Shown here: one piece after another, positions 1 to 7,987 of the stretch
How the letters are laid out: the number at the start of each line of letters is the position of its first letter
Numbering within the stretch: the first letter of the stretch is position 1
NCBI GenBank assembly: GCA_963795795.1
Contig: CAWCJS010000006.1
Location: 310,001-374,000, forward strand
Direction: 5' to 3'
Length of the DNA: 64,000 nucleotides
DNA from: Palsa-504 sp963795795
GTDB taxonomy: Bacteria > Actinomycetota > Actinomycetes > Streptosporangiales > Streptosporangiaceae
Notes under the pieces: model-generated
The model's input: the letters and a program-made list of their open reading frames with translations, nothing else
Database searches by the model: none
What the model was told of the DNA's origin: nothing
Program-made: the position numbers and the translations under genes

Positions 1-1
1 G

Positions 2-100
2 ACCCTGCGGCCGGCGGCGGAGGATGATCTGTCCTGGCTCGCGTTCCTGAACGACCCGGCCGGATTCAGGTCGGCGAACTCCTGGTCAGCGGGGCCGTCC
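2..100 (+). pseudogene. N-terminal remnant of a GNAT acetyltransferase
   Basis: Read from base 2, the frame gives TLRPAAEDDLSWLAFLNDPA, which resembles the first beta strand and helix of GNAT acetyltransferases. After about base 100 the similarity fades, and the frame runs to a stop at 185-187 inside the 3' end of the next gene. The 5' end is cut by the window edge. A second, similar N-terminus (TLRPVAEDD) occurs near base 1743, so this locus may have held paralogous GNAT genes that decayed. The remnant status is inference. Confidence 0.35.
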
Positions 101-111
101 CGCTCCCACCG

Positions 112-447
112 TCAGACGCCGAACTGGGCCCGGACCTCTTCCCGGGTCGTTCGCTGCCCGGCAGGCGGCAGCCCCTCGTTCCGGTAGGTGTCCACGCGGG
201 CCAGGAACTCCCGCTGAGCCTCGGGGTCCCGCCAGGCGTCCGCCTCGAACCACCAGCGCCGGACCGTCTGCACGAGCGGAGTCAGGTCGCCCTGCGCGCG
301 CGCCCGCTCGAACGCCGCATCCAGATCCGCGTCGTACCGTTGCAGCACCTCATCGCCGGCGTTAGCGGCCAGCACGGCCCGGATCGCCGCCGGCGTGCAA
401 GCCGGGCGAGGCAGGACTTGAGGTTGCCTGACATGCGGCGTGGTCAT
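112..447 (-). CDS. DUF6247 family protein
   Basis: This small soluble protein of 111 residues has the DUF6247 pattern. A short variable N-terminus is followed by PAAIRAVL, an acidic stretch (RYDADLDAAFERA), a DLTPLVQTVRRWW core and a C-terminal REEVRAQFG. The family is actinobacterial, of unknown function, and often lies next to small toxin-like or regulatory genes. The ATG at 447 is preferred over the longer frame to 663 because GGAAGG lies just upstream and the extra residues look non-coding (Cys/Arg-rich). No partner gene is evident here. I cannot assign a function. Confidence 0.7.
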   Translation of the reverse strand: MTTPHVRQPQVLPRPACTPAAIRAVLAANAGDEVLQRYDADLDAAFERARAQGDLTPLVQTVRRWWFEADAWRDPEAQREFLARVDTYRNEGLPPAGQRTTREEVRAQFGV

Positions 448-659
448 CAGCAGGCCTTCCGGAGACCGGCGCTTGAACCAGCATAAGTGCGCCCACAGGC
501 CAACAGCAGTCATACCGAGATCCCTTGGCCCTCGACGAAGCCGAGCGCATGCTCTCTCCCGCAGTCCGGCGACCGTAGGCGCTCCGCCGCCGAGATAGAT
601 CCATCCAGTTGGCCGCCGTGAGCATCCCCGGCCGTGCTCGACACTAAGCAGTCGCGTTC

Positions 660-1142
660 TCACGAGCTGAATACAGGAAGTGGCGGGAGGTCGGCTGCGC
701 GGCCGAAGTCGCAGAACGGCTGCTTTGCTGACTTTACGGATACGAATCCCCCGATCCAGTTGAGGATCACGGGCTTGGGCAGCGGCTCAGCGGACGGGGC
801 GATGTGCCTGCCCGGCGGATCCACAAAGACTGCCCAGTAAATCGACGACCCGGAGGTCACAGGCCCGGTGACGAGTCCGGCAACGAGCACTCGCGTGCCG
901 CGGCCTTCGTTGCACTCGCTGATGACGGCCTGCGCTGCGGTTGCCTCAGACATCGGGACTTTCGTGCCAGGTGCGGCCAGCTGGAAAGAAGGGTTGTCCT
1001 GGTTCTGGGCGTTCGCGTCGGCGACGATAGAACCCAGGGCAACCGAGTAGCCCGACGGCCCGGCGGTGGTGGTCGAGGATGTGCACGCCGCCACGATGAG
1101 GGCCACGCTCGAAACCGCGATAACGTGCCAGGTCCGCACCAC
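660..1142 (-). CDS. putative secreted lipoprotein, unknown function
   Basis: The predicted 160-residue protein begins with a classic lipoprotein signal. A basic start is followed by a hydrophobic run ending in the lipobox LIVAAC, then a Ser/Thr-rich linker (TSSTTTAGPS). The mature part contains two further cysteines (SECNEG and PFCDFG) that could form a disulfide, and reads like a small extracellular domain. Three consecutive GTG codons (1145, 1142, 1139) could start it. The middle one has the best distance to an upstream GGTGGGA. It is probably membrane-anchored outside the cell. The family is not recognised, and there is no clear operon partner. Confidence 0.6.
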   Translation of the reverse strand: MVRTWHVIAVSSVALIVAACTSSTTTAGPSGYSVALGSIVADANAQNQDNPSFQLAAPGTKVPMSEATAAQAVISECNEGRGTRVLVAGLVTGPVTSGSSIYWAVFVDPPGRHIAPSAEPLPKPVILNWIGGFVSVKSAKQPFCDFGRAADLPPLPVFSS

Positions 1143-1362
1143 CACATCATCCCACCAGGGCTCGGGTGGCAGGCTATTTGCCAGCGAGGTCGGTGATCTC
1201 GCTGACTCCAGTACACCGGGTCTACGATCACGGCGGCATCCATGCATGCTGCCGGCAGCGCCTGCATGGTGGCCATGGCGGCACCGCCGTGGGAGGATGA
1301 TCGGCGGTATTCGCCGTGGGCCGTGGCGCAGGACGGCCCGGATAGTCAAGGGGGGATCAGGT

Positions 1363-1668
1363 ATGTGGGCGCAGCTCATGAGCTTCAAGGTGAAGCCGGG
1401 CAAAGATACGGCCGGACTACGCGAGCAGCTGCAGGCGGTCGAGCAACCCGATTCGGGCCTGCTGCGGACGATAGTCATGCAAGACCAGAAGAATCCGGAT
1501 CAGTTCTACACCCTGGTCGTGTTCGAGAGTGAAGAGAAGGCGCGTGCGCGCGAGGTCGATCCGCGCCGCGAGGAGGGTTTGCGGGTCTTTCGAGCGACGC
1601 TGGCCGACAAGCTTGCGGGCCCGCCGGAGTTCACCGATCTGGCCGTCGTGGAGGAGTGGACCGTTTAG
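1363..1668 (+). CDS. dimeric alpha/beta-barrel (antibiotic biosynthesis monooxygenase-like) protein
   Basis: This 101-residue protein has a first strand with the pattern MWAQLMSFKVKPGK, a central strand FYTLVVFESEEKAR and a last strand FTDLAVVEEWTV. This arrangement is typical of small ABM/EthD-like ferredoxin-fold barrels. Such proteins act as cofactor-free monooxygenases or as simple dimeric binding proteins, and no catalytic residue can be fixed from the sequence. The ATG at 1363 follows a strong GGGGGGATCAGG ribosome site. The longer frame starting at 1066 overlaps the divergent lipoprotein gene and is a shadow. The exact role is unknown. Confidence 0.65.
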   Translation: MWAQLMSFKVKPGKDTAGLREQLQAVEQPDSGLLRTIVMQDQKNPDQFYTLVVFESEEKARAREVDPRREEGLRVFRATLADKLAGPPEFTDLAVVEEWTV

Positions 1669-1730
1669 GAGCTCCCCTCGCGGGCGTTGGTGCTCCCGCT
1701 GCTGTTGCTGTCAGCTGTAGGGTCGCTTCC

Positions 1731-2061
1731 ATGGATGGCCAGGTGACCCTCCGGCCGGTGGCGGAGGACGATCGGTATCGGGCTGGTGCCGGAGTTCCGG
1801 GGTCGCGGCTACGGTTCGCAGGCGCAGCGGCTGCTGGTCCGCTACTTGTTCGCCCACACGCCGGTCAACCGCGTAGAGGCCACCACGGAGATCACCAATA
1901 TGGCTGAGCAGCGAGCGCTGGAAAAGGCTGGGTTCAGCCGGGAGGGCATACTGCGCGGCAGCACGTTCCGCCAGGGTCGCTACCGCGACACGGTGATGTA
2001 CAGCGTTCTGCGTGATGAGGTCAAGCTTGAGGATTCCGCATCAGAAGATGGCACGGCCTGA
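1731..2061 (+). pseudogene. GNAT N-acetyltransferase with internal deletion and frameshift
   Basis: ATG at 1731 opens MDGQVTLRPVAEDD, a GNAT first strand. From about 1770 a different frame carries the acetyl-CoA motif (IGLVPEFRGRGYGSQAQ) and a normal C-terminal half (EKAGFSREGILRGSTFRQGRYRD is split here as EKAGFSREGI and RQGRYRDTVMYS), ending at 2061. About 70 residues between strand 1 and motif A are missing and the reading frame changes at the junction. A real deletion is therefore more likely than a single sequencing error. The product would lack most of the acceptor site and is probably inactive. Confidence 0.6.
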
Positions 2062-2103
2062 GCCACCACGCTTCGGCGTCCGCAGCCTAGTTCTGACCGC
2101 TGA

Positions 2104-2781
2104 TCATCGTCCGAATGCCCACGCCACCATCAGCGGGAACTCCTCGCGCCAGAACGCGTCGCCATGCGATCCGACCCGCTCGGTCATCTCGACGTCCGCG
2201 CCGGCCGCGCGAAGTGCGTCCGCCCACCGGGTCGCGTTCTTGAGGAAAAACGGCTCTTGCAGGCCGGCGACGAGGTAAGCGCGCGGAAGCGCACCCGGCA
2301 TCACGGCAGGCGGTCGGTAACCCCCGCCCGGTGATGCGGAAAAGACCACGCCGTAGACGTCCGGGTGCCGCATCCCGAGGGCTAGCGCGAGCTCGCCACC
2401 TGCCGAGACGCCGAACACCGCGGTACGCTCGGCGGGCAGCGCGACGCCGAAGCGCGACTGCACCCATAGGCGGACGTCGTCGACGAAGAACGTCTCGTGT
2501 GCCTCGAACCGGTCCGGGTCGAAGCCCGGTGAGTACTCGTGGAGCCGCAGCGTCTCATCGGCCAGCCGGTGTACACCGACGATCATCGTGGACGGCACGT
2601 CGGCCGCCTCGAGGGTCCCGCCCCACGGCGAGATCAGCTGACCTTCGCCCGCGAACACGACCGCCTCGGGCGGGCCTGGCGGGACGTACACCGTGACCTG
2701 GCGACCACCGTCGTAGCCGAACGTCTCGGTGACGAGCTCTCCCGCGATCGGGGGCATGCGCTGGCTCTGGTGCACCATCAC
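2104..2781 (-). CDS. esterase, alpha/beta hydrolase (enterochelin-esterase-like)
   Basis: This 225-residue cytoplasmic hydrolase has the nucleophile elbow GVSAGG, a preceding oxyanion-type strand (VVFAGEGQLISPWGG) and a likely catalytic histidine near the C-terminus (GSHGDAFW). The layout (N-terminal GRQVTVYVPPGPP, then a dipeptide-rich lid, then the nucleophile) matches the Fes/esterase-D-like enterochelin esterase family, though it lacks the extra N-terminal domain of Fes itself. It stands alone and is transcribed divergently from the VOC gene. The substrate is unknown. A start at the second of two adjacent ATGs is equally possible. Confidence 0.85.
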   Translation of the reverse strand: MMVHQSQRMPPIAGELVTETFGYDGGRQVTVYVPPGPPEAVVFAGEGQLISPWGGTLEAADVPSTMIVGVHRLADETLRLHEYSPGFDPDRFEAHETFFVDDVRLWVQSRFGVALPAERTAVFGVSAGGELALALGMRHPDVYGVVFSASPGGGYRPPAVMPGALPRAYLVAGLQEPFFLKNATRWADALRAAGADVEMTERVGSHGDAFWREEFPLMVAWAFGR

Positions 2782-2829
2782 AGTGTGGCAGGATGTCGGC
2801 AGCTACTCGAGCGGCCTGGGAGGAAACCG

Positions 2830-3279
2830 GTGCCTGTCCGCTTTCAGTTGGTCATCGACTGTGCCGACCCGGACCGGATGGCTCGGTTCTGGGCCGCAGC
2901 GCTGGGCTATGAGCTCGCGCCGGCTCCGGCTGGATTCGCCACCTGGAACGACTTCTATCGGGACTTGGGGCTGCCCGAGGAGGACCTATTCGACGGGGCG
3001 GACAGGATCAGCGACCCGGAGGGTCACGGACCGAGCATCTGGTTCCACGTCGTCCCGGAGGCCAAGGCCAAGGCGGTCAAGAACCGACTGCACCTCGATG
3101 TCCGCGCTAGCGGCGAGCGGAGAGACCCGATCGAGGAGCGCAGAAAGCGAGTCGACGCGGAGGCCAGCCGGCTGGCCGGCCTGGGCGCCACCATCACGGG
3201 CGCATTCTCCGAGGAAGGGCTCGACCACTACGCGGTCGGGATGAAGGACCCGGAAGGCAACGAGTTCGATATCAACTGA
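2830..3279 (+). CDS. VOC family (glyoxalase-like) protein
   Basis: The 149-residue protein has the signature of actinobacterial VOC proteins: VRFQLVIDCADPDRMARFW, ALGYEL, a HLDV metal-site-like histidine and a final KDPEGNEFDIN strand. These betaalphabetabetabeta proteins often bind metals or small hydrophobic ligands, or give drug resistance by binding. The activity here is not known. The GTG at 2830 has GGGAGG six bases upstream and removes a long upstream extension lying antisense to the esterase. It is a single-gene unit. Confidence 0.85.
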   Translation: MPVRFQLVIDCADPDRMARFWAAALGYELAPAPAGFATWNDFYRDLGLPEEDLFDGADRISDPEGHGPSIWFHVVPEAKAKAVKNRLHLDVRASGERRDPIEERRKRVDAEASRLAGLGATITGAFSEEGLDHYAVGMKDPEGNEFDIN

Positions 3280-3337
3280 CCGCAACAGGGCAGAAACACT
3301 AACCGGGGGGCGGTGCGGCGAGTCCGGGCCGTGATCG

Positions 3338-3931
3338 TCACTGGCCCAGGCGCCCGTCGATCCGCTCGCGCAGCAGGTCGGCGTGACCCATGTGGCGGGC
3401 GTACTCCTCGATCATCCCGACCAGCACCTCGCGCAGCGACATCGGCCCGCCGCCGCTGCCGTGCCGGTTCAGGGGATCGTTGCCGGTGATGTCGAGACTG
3501 GGTGCCCCGGCCACGAATCGCGTAGCGAAGTCCACCTCCGCCCGCCAGGCGTCCCAGGCCTCCGCCACCACCAGGGGATCGGGAACGGCACCGTCGAAAT
3601 CACCGTCGCGGTCGGCGTCGGAGCAGAACAGCCGGGGCACGTCCTGGCCCGCCATCAGCACCCGGAACGTCGCGCGCTCCACCTCCGCCAGGTGTCGCAC
3701 CAGACCCAGGAGCGACATCGTCGACGGTTCCACCGAACGCCGCGCCATGGCCTCCGCGTCAAGGCCCGAGCACTTCATCTCCAGCGTGAGCCGCTGACAG
3801 CGCAGGGCTTCGGCCAGCGTGACGCGCTCGTCGCCCAGCCTTATTCTGTGCTCGCGCTGATCGTCGTCAGACGGCCTGCCGTCTGCGGTGAACATGTCGG
3901 CTCGCCGGGTCGTGGCCATGTGCGCCATCAT
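3338..3931 (-). CDS. DinB family protein (DUF664)
   Basis: This 197-residue helical protein is of the DinB/YfiT type. Residues after about 35 show LAEALRCQRLTLEMKCSGLD, then SLLGLVRHLAEVERATF with the first conserved histidine of the metal site, and MIEEYARHMGHADLLRERIDG with the C-terminal histidine pair. Actinobacterial members are thought to act as thiol-dependent (often mycothiol-dependent) S-transferases. The specific reaction is not visible. The first 12 residues may be spurious, and ATG at 3895 (MFTADGRPS) is an alternative start. Confidence 0.85.
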   Translation of the reverse strand: MMAHMATTRRADMFTADGRPSDDDQREHRIRLGDERVTLAEALRCQRLTLEMKCSGLDAEAMARRSVEPSTMSLLGLVRHLAEVERATFRVLMAGQDVPRLFCSDADRDGDFDGAVPDPLVVAEAWDAWRAEVDFATRFVAGAPSLDITGNDPLNRHGSGGGPMSLREVLVGMIEEYARHMGHADLLRERIDGRLGQ

Positions 3932-3978
3932 CGGCGACGCGCATCGCGCTCAGCAAAGGATTAACGGCACCGGCACCC

Positions 3979-4359
3979 TTAGCCGGTGAAGGCCGTCATC
4001 CGGATCGAGACGAGCAGTCCGGGTAGTTCGACGCCGAGCTTGGCGACGTAGCGGGTCGGCGGGCCGGACGGGAACCACCGCGCATATTCCTCGTTCAGGC
4101 CGACGAAATCGCCGGGGTTGGTGAGCAGCACGCCTACCTCGATGACGTCGTCCAGGCTGGCACCCGCGGCCTGGAGGATGGCCTCGCAATTCGTCAGCGC
4201 CTGCCGGGCCTGATCCTGGATCGTGTCTCCGGCCAGGACACCGGTGCTCGGGTCGATACCCGCCATGCCCGAGATGAGCACGTGCGGTCCGGCTTTGACT
4301 CCCTGGCTGTAGAGCGGCGAACTGGGCGCGTTCGCGGTCGCGATGACCTTCCGTGGCAT
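3979..4359 (-). CDS. RidA family protein (Rid/YER057c/UK114)
   Basis: The 126-residue protein carries the Rid pattern: YSQGVKAGPHVLISGMAGIDP, DQARQALTNCEAIL, DVIEVGVLLTNPGDF and a final strand with an arginine (LLVSIRMTAFTG). This corresponds to the catalytic Arg that activates water in enamine/imine deamination. RidA enzymes clear 2-aminoacrylate and similar intermediates. The ATG at 4359 has AGGGAGGA immediately upstream, so the longer frame to 4488 is rejected. It is divergent from the MerR gene, and the two may share a regulatory region. Confidence 0.9.
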   Translation of the reverse strand: MPRKVIATANAPSSPLYSQGVKAGPHVLISGMAGIDPSTGVLAGDTIQDQARQALTNCEAILQAAGASLDDVIEVGVLLTNPGDFVGLNEEYARWFPSGPPTRYVAKLGVELPGLLVSIRMTAFTG

Positions 4360-4401
4360 GGCGGTCCTCCCTAGTTGTCCCCGGATCAATGTTCCACGGG
4401 C

Positions 4402-4432
4402 TTGACTCTCACGTAGCGGCAGGGTGCAGGCT
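4402..4432 (+). promoter_or_regulatory. MerR-type promoter with 19-bp spacer
   Basis: TTGACT at 4402-4407 and CAGGCT at 4427-4432 are separated by 19 bp. This is the over-long spacing typical of promoters that MerR-family activators untwist. The spacer contains CTCACGTAGCGGCAGGGT, resembling actinobacterial MerR autoregulated sites. Transcription should begin close to 4439, which is the ATG of the MerR gene, so the message is probably leaderless. Confidence 0.6.
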
Positions 4433-4438
4433 CGTGTC

Positions 4439-5281
4439 ATGTTCAGCATCGGCGAGTTCGCCCGGCTCGGCACGGTCTCCATCCGCACGCTCAGGCATTA
4501 CGACGAGATCGGGCTGCTGCCTCCCGCGAAGGTGGATCCGGCCACCGGCTACCGCGCCTACTCGGCCGAACAGCTGCGACTGCTGAACCGGATCGTCGCC
4601 CTGAAGGAGCTCGGGCTCTCGCTCACGCAGGCCAGGCAGCTTGTGGACGGGATCACCCTGGAGGAACTCCAGGGGATGCTCATGCTCCGGCGTGCTCAGC
4701 TTGAACAGGAACTAGAAGAGCACAGGAACCAGCTACTGGGAGTCGAAGCGCGGCTCCGCTATATCGCACGAGAGGGTGCCATGCCAGCAGATGACATCGT
4801 GATGAAGAAGATCCCCGCCATGGGTGTAGTGGCGATCGCCGGGCCCGCTCCGGCGTTCGGACCGGAGAACATCGTTCCCGTCGTCAACGCCTCCGCCGGG
4901 CAGTTCGATCAGCTCGGGATCCGCGGGCTGGTCACAGTGGCGGGACCTCCCATGATCTTCTACGAGCACGACAACTACACCGACGTTACGGTCTATCTGG
5001 CCCTGCCGGTGGCCGCGGAGCCAGCCGAGCTGCCTCCTCCTGTGCAGTACCTGGTCCTGCCGGAAATCGAGGCTGCTGTCGCGGTGCGCAACGGCCTGGC
5101 CGCCAACATCTTCCCGATGGTGTACCACGATCTGCTCAGGTGGGCCGAGGAGCACGGCTACGAGGCCACCGGGCCCGGGCGCGAGATATGGGTCAACGAG
5201 GTGGACGATATCGCCGACGTCGACCAGCAGGTGTTCGAGATCCAGCTGCCGTTCACCCGCCCGGAGACCGCGCCCGCGTAA
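4439..5281 (+). CDS. MerR family regulator with GyrI-like effector domain
   Basis: The 280-residue protein has an N-terminal winged-helix HTH (MFSIGEFARLGTVSIRTLRH, residues 1-70), a dimerising coiled coil (about 75-115, QLEQELEEHRNQLL) and a C-terminal GyrI/SOUL-like ligand-binding domain (about 125-275). This is the BmrR/TipAL-type architecture. Such proteins sense amphipathic drugs or metabolites and activate promoters with long spacers, usually including their own. A GTG at 4424 is also in frame, but the promoter layout favours ATG 4439 with a leaderless transcript. Likely targets are its own gene and perhaps the divergent ridA-like gene (inference). Confidence 0.9.
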   Translation: MFSIGEFARLGTVSIRTLRHYDEIGLLPPAKVDPATGYRAYSAEQLRLLNRIVALKELGLSLTQARQLVDGITLEELQGMLMLRRAQLEQELEEHRNQLLGVEARLRYIAREGAMPADDIVMKKIPAMGVVAIAGPAPAFGPENIVPVVNASAGQFDQLGIRGLVTVAGPPMIFYEHDNYTDVTVYLALPVAAEPAELPPPVQYLVLPEIEAAVAVRNGLAANIFPMVYHDLLRWAEEHGYEATGPGREIWVNEVDDIADVDQQVFEIQLPFTRPETAPA

Positions 5282-5285
5282 GCGG

Positions 5286-5840
5286 TCAGGAAGCAGGCAG
5301 GCGGGCGATGATCTCGTCGGTGATCGACTCGGGTGGCTGGTCGGCGGATACCTCCACGAGGATGCCCCGGTCCCGGTAGTACTCGATCAGCGGGCTGGTG
5401 GTATCGGTGAACACCTGGAGCCGGTGCCTGATCACGTCCGGGGTGTCATCGGGGCGGCCCCGGGCGAGCAGTCGCTGGACCAGCACTTCCTCGGGAACGT
5501 GCAGGTAGATGGTGGCGTCGAGGGTCAGATCCAACCGGGCGCCGATGTCGGCAGCCGTGATGGCCTGCGGCAAGGTCCTGGGAAACCCGTCCAGGATGTA
5601 CCCGCCGTGCGCGGCCGCGGCGGCAACGACCGGCACGAGCAGGTCGAACACGATCTGGTCGGGTACCAGGTCGCCGCGCTGCTGGTAGGCGGCGACTTCA
5701 CGGCCGGCCAGGCTGCCGTCGCTGGCCGCGGCCCGCAGCACGTCCCCCGAGGAGATGTGCCGAACGCCGAAGTTCGAGGCGAGCCGCTCACCCTGAGTCC
5801 CCTTACCGCCGCCGGGCGCGGCGAGCAGCAGCAGCCTCAC
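5286..5840 (-). CDS. adk: adenylate kinase (short form)
   Basis: The 184-residue enzyme interconverts ATP+AMP and 2 ADP. The P-loop is near the start (APGGGKGTQ), followed by the AMP-binding SSGDVLRAA, GYILDGFPRT and the ARGRPDDT segment, where the LID is short. It lacks the zinc/extended LID insertion, as in the actinobacterial short form. It ends 4 bp from the convergent MerR gene and lies just downstream of ppa on the same strand, a plausible nucleotide/pyrophosphate housekeeping pair. In many actinomycetes adk sits in the secY operon, so this could be a second copy (inference). The usual secY neighbours are absent. Confidence 0.93.
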   Translation of the reverse strand: MRLLLLAAPGGGKGTQGERLASNFGVRHISSGDVLRAAASDGSLAGREVAAYQQRGDLVPDQIVFDLLVPVVAAAAAHGGYILDGFPRTLPQAITAADIGARLDLTLDATIYLHVPEEVLVQRLLARGRPDDTPDVIRHRLQVFTDTTSPLIEYYRDRGILVEVSADQPPESITDEIIARLPAS

Positions 5841-5851
5841 GTCGCCTCCAG

Positions 5852-6343
5852 CTAGGGGTTCTGCACCCGGTTCATGGCGTCTTCGATCACCCTCCAGGCG
5901 GCCTCGGATCCCTCGAAGCCTGCCGTCAGGGTCGACTTGCCGGGTTCGAGGTCCTTGTAGACGTTGAAGAAGTGCTCGATCTCGTCAAGGAGATGCCTGG
6001 GCAGGTCGCTCAGTTCCCGGACTTTCTCGTAATCGGGGTCTCCGGCCACGACGGCGATGACCTTGGCATCGGGTCCCTTTTCGTCGCGCATCCAGAAAAC
6101 GCCGAGGGGCCTGGCGTCGACATGGCAGCCGGGAAAGGTCGGTTCGGCCAGCAGGACCAGCACGTCCAGCGGGTCGCCGTCCTCGGCCAGCGTGTCCGGG
6201 ACGAATCCGTAGTCGGAGGGGTAGACGGTCGCGGTGAACAGCCGACGGTCGAGCCGCATCACGTGCCGCTCGTGGTCGAACTCGTACTTGTTGCGGCTGC
6301 CCTTGGGAATCTCGATCACGACTTCGATGATCTGCTCGTCCAC
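5852..6343 (-). CDS. ppa: inorganic pyrophosphatase (family I)
   Basis: This 163-residue soluble family I pyrophosphatase hydrolyses PPi to drive biosynthesis. The substrate lysine/arginine and acidic metal ligands are recognisable: EIPKGSRNKYEFD at the start, YPSDYGFVPDT, the signature DGDPLDVLVL and DPDYEKV. Length and motifs match the hexameric bacterial enzyme. It lies 11 bp upstream of adk in the same orientation, probably co-transcribed. No regulatory site is evident. Confidence 0.95.
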   Translation of the reverse strand: MDEQIIEVVIEIPKGSRNKYEFDHERHVMRLDRRLFTATVYPSDYGFVPDTLAEDGDPLDVLVLLAEPTFPGCHVDARPLGVFWMRDEKGPDAKVIAVVAGDPDYEKVRELSDLPRHLLDEIEHFFNVYKDLEPGKSTLTAGFEGSEAAWRVIEDAMNRVQNP

Positions 6344-6403
6344 GACTGAACCGTATCGCGCCCGCTTCAGATGTCGTAGGCCCCCGGGACCTTCGCGAAC
6401 GCG

Positions 6404-7075
6404 CTAGGCCAGTCGGGCGCGGATGGCCTCGAATGGCTCGGCGTGGCTGCCGCTGCCATACCGGGACCAGTAGCGGGCCGTGGCGGCGATCAGGTCGGGA
6501 TCCAGGTAGCCGGGCCAGCCGACCGGGGAGGTGAACGCGTCGATGGCCTTGAGCTTGCGGCCGATGTGATTGTCGATGTTCACGAAATGGGTCGGGCGGT
6601 AGTCGACGGTGGCCGACGGGGACTGGAAGCAGTAGACCTGGCCGACGTGCCAGCACGCGGCCACGGCCGCGCGGTGGGTGTTCCGGTGATCCTGGCGAAG
6701 GTCGTGGATGGAGTGCGTGTAGACGATCGTCGGCTGGATTTCCGCGACGATCTGGTCGATGACGCAGATCGTCGGGTCCCCCTCCGGTATCCGCGCGTGC
6801 TCCAGGTCATTGAGGAACAGCCGGGCACCGATGACGTCGGCGGCCTCCTGCAACTCGCGGGCGCGCCGGATCCGGTCGCCGTCGCGGGCGCCGCGGGACA
6901 GGGTCAGGATCACCACGGCGTCGCCCGCCGCCCGGTGGGCGAGGAGCGTCCCGGCGGCGCCGATCGCCACGTCATCCGGGTGGGCCCCGATGGCCAGGAT
7001 GCGCCCAGGCCGGCTGCCTCCCACGAGGCCTCCCCTTGACCCGCGTGTGTTTCCCGACACCCCGAAGTCATTCAC
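6404..7075 (-). CDS. PIG-L/LmbE family deacetylase
   Basis: This 223-residue zinc-dependent N-acetylglucosaminyl-type deacetylase has the signature AIGAHPDDVAIG (His/Asp metal ligands and catalytic Asp) and the second metal site HDLRQDHRNTH. Family members include MshB and Mca (mycothiol) and GlcNAc-PI deacetylases. This one is shorter than MshB, and its context gives no pathway, so its substrate is unknown. The first 22 residues (SGNTRGSRGG) are low in conserved features, and the real start may be slightly downstream. It is transcribed toward ppa with about 60 bp between them. Confidence 0.85.
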   Translation of the reverse strand: MNDFGVSGNTRGSRGGLVGGSRPGRILAIGAHPDDVAIGAAGTLLAHRAAGDAVVILTLSRGARDGDRIRRARELQEAADVIGARLFLNDLEHARIPEGDPTICVIDQIVAEIQPTIVYTHSIHDLRQDHRNTHRAAVAACWHVGQVYCFQSPSATVDYRPTHFVNIDNHIGRKLKAIDAFTSPVGWPGYLDPDLIAATARYWSRYGSGSHAEPFEAIRARLA

Positions 7076-7158
7076 GTTCAGTAACTAGTCGAACGGAAAT
7101 GGTTATATGGCAAGATAGCAGCCCTGATCCCGGGCCCGGAAGCTGGTTAGCGCATCGA

Positions 7159-7803
7159 TCAGGCGTCGCGGATCGCGAGGACCAGGGTGTCGATGGCGGT
7201 GCCTGAGACGCCGTCCCGGTCCACGGGCCGGTGCACCCGGTCGGCCCTGAGCACGCGGAGTCCGCGCACTTCGGCGGTGATCGACTCGGGCGTGTACAGC
7301 ACCTCCGGGTACTGCGGCCCGCCGACGCCCTCGGTGAGGTTGGTCAGGTCGTGGCCGACGACGAGCAGCGCGCCGCCCGGAGCGAGTGCGGCGGCCGCGC
7401 GGGCCAGGACGGCGGCGCGCAACTCCGCGCCCACCTGGAGGTACGCGACGAGCACGAGGTCGAAGGAACTCTGGTCCGGCTCATACTCGCCTAGGTCAGC
7501 GAGGATCCACTCGATCCGCGCCTCGTCGACGCCGCGGGCCGCGGCCAGCTTGCGGCCCTTGTCCAGCCCGACCCCGGAGAAGTCCACGGCGATGACCCGC
7601 CATCCGCGTTCGGCCAGCCAGACGGAGTTGCGCCCCTCGCCCGCGGCCAGGTCAAGGGCGCGGCCAGGCGGGAGCTCGGCCAGCTCCGCCGCCACCCACT
7701 GGTTGGGCTGCCTGGTCCACTCGAACTCGGCGCCCGCGTACCGCTCGTCCCAGCGTCGGCTGTCCACCTGGCCACTGTCCCCGATCAGCCCGGTCATCGG
7801 CAA
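7159..7803 (-). CDS. class I SAM-dependent methyltransferase
   Basis: The 214-residue Rossmann-fold methyltransferase has motif I LDLAAGEGRNSVWLA, an acidic end of strand 2 (VIAVDFS), a strand-4 region WILADLGEYEP and ALAPGGALLVVGHD. The start (WDERYAGAEFEWTRQPNQWV) matches the TehB-like/thiopurine-like actinobacterial group. The substrate cannot be told from the sequence. An alternative start two codons in (7797) is possible. The 184 bp upstream, to the next gene, contain no clear coding signal. Confidence 0.85.
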   Translation of the reverse strand: MPMTGLIGDSGQVDSRRWDERYAGAEFEWTRQPNQWVAAELAELPPGRALDLAAGEGRNSVWLAERGWRVIAVDFSGVGLDKGRKLAAARGVDEARIEWILADLGEYEPDQSSFDLVLVAYLQVGAELRAAVLARAAAALAPGGALLVVGHDLTNLTEGVGGPQYPEVLYTPESITAEVRGLRVLRADRVHRPVDRDGVSGTAIDTLVLAIRDA

Positions 7804-7987
7804 CCTCGGCGCGGCGGCAGCCGACGCCAGGCACCCGCGTTATCTAAGATGAAATCTACTGCGTGAGCGATAGTATGCGCCTCATCACATGATTGCGGTC
7901 CGCCGGGCTTCCGCCGATTAGCTGATCTACCGATCGAGGACATGCCCCCATCCGCACGAGAACTCGTGTTGCGTTGGGGGTCGGTCG

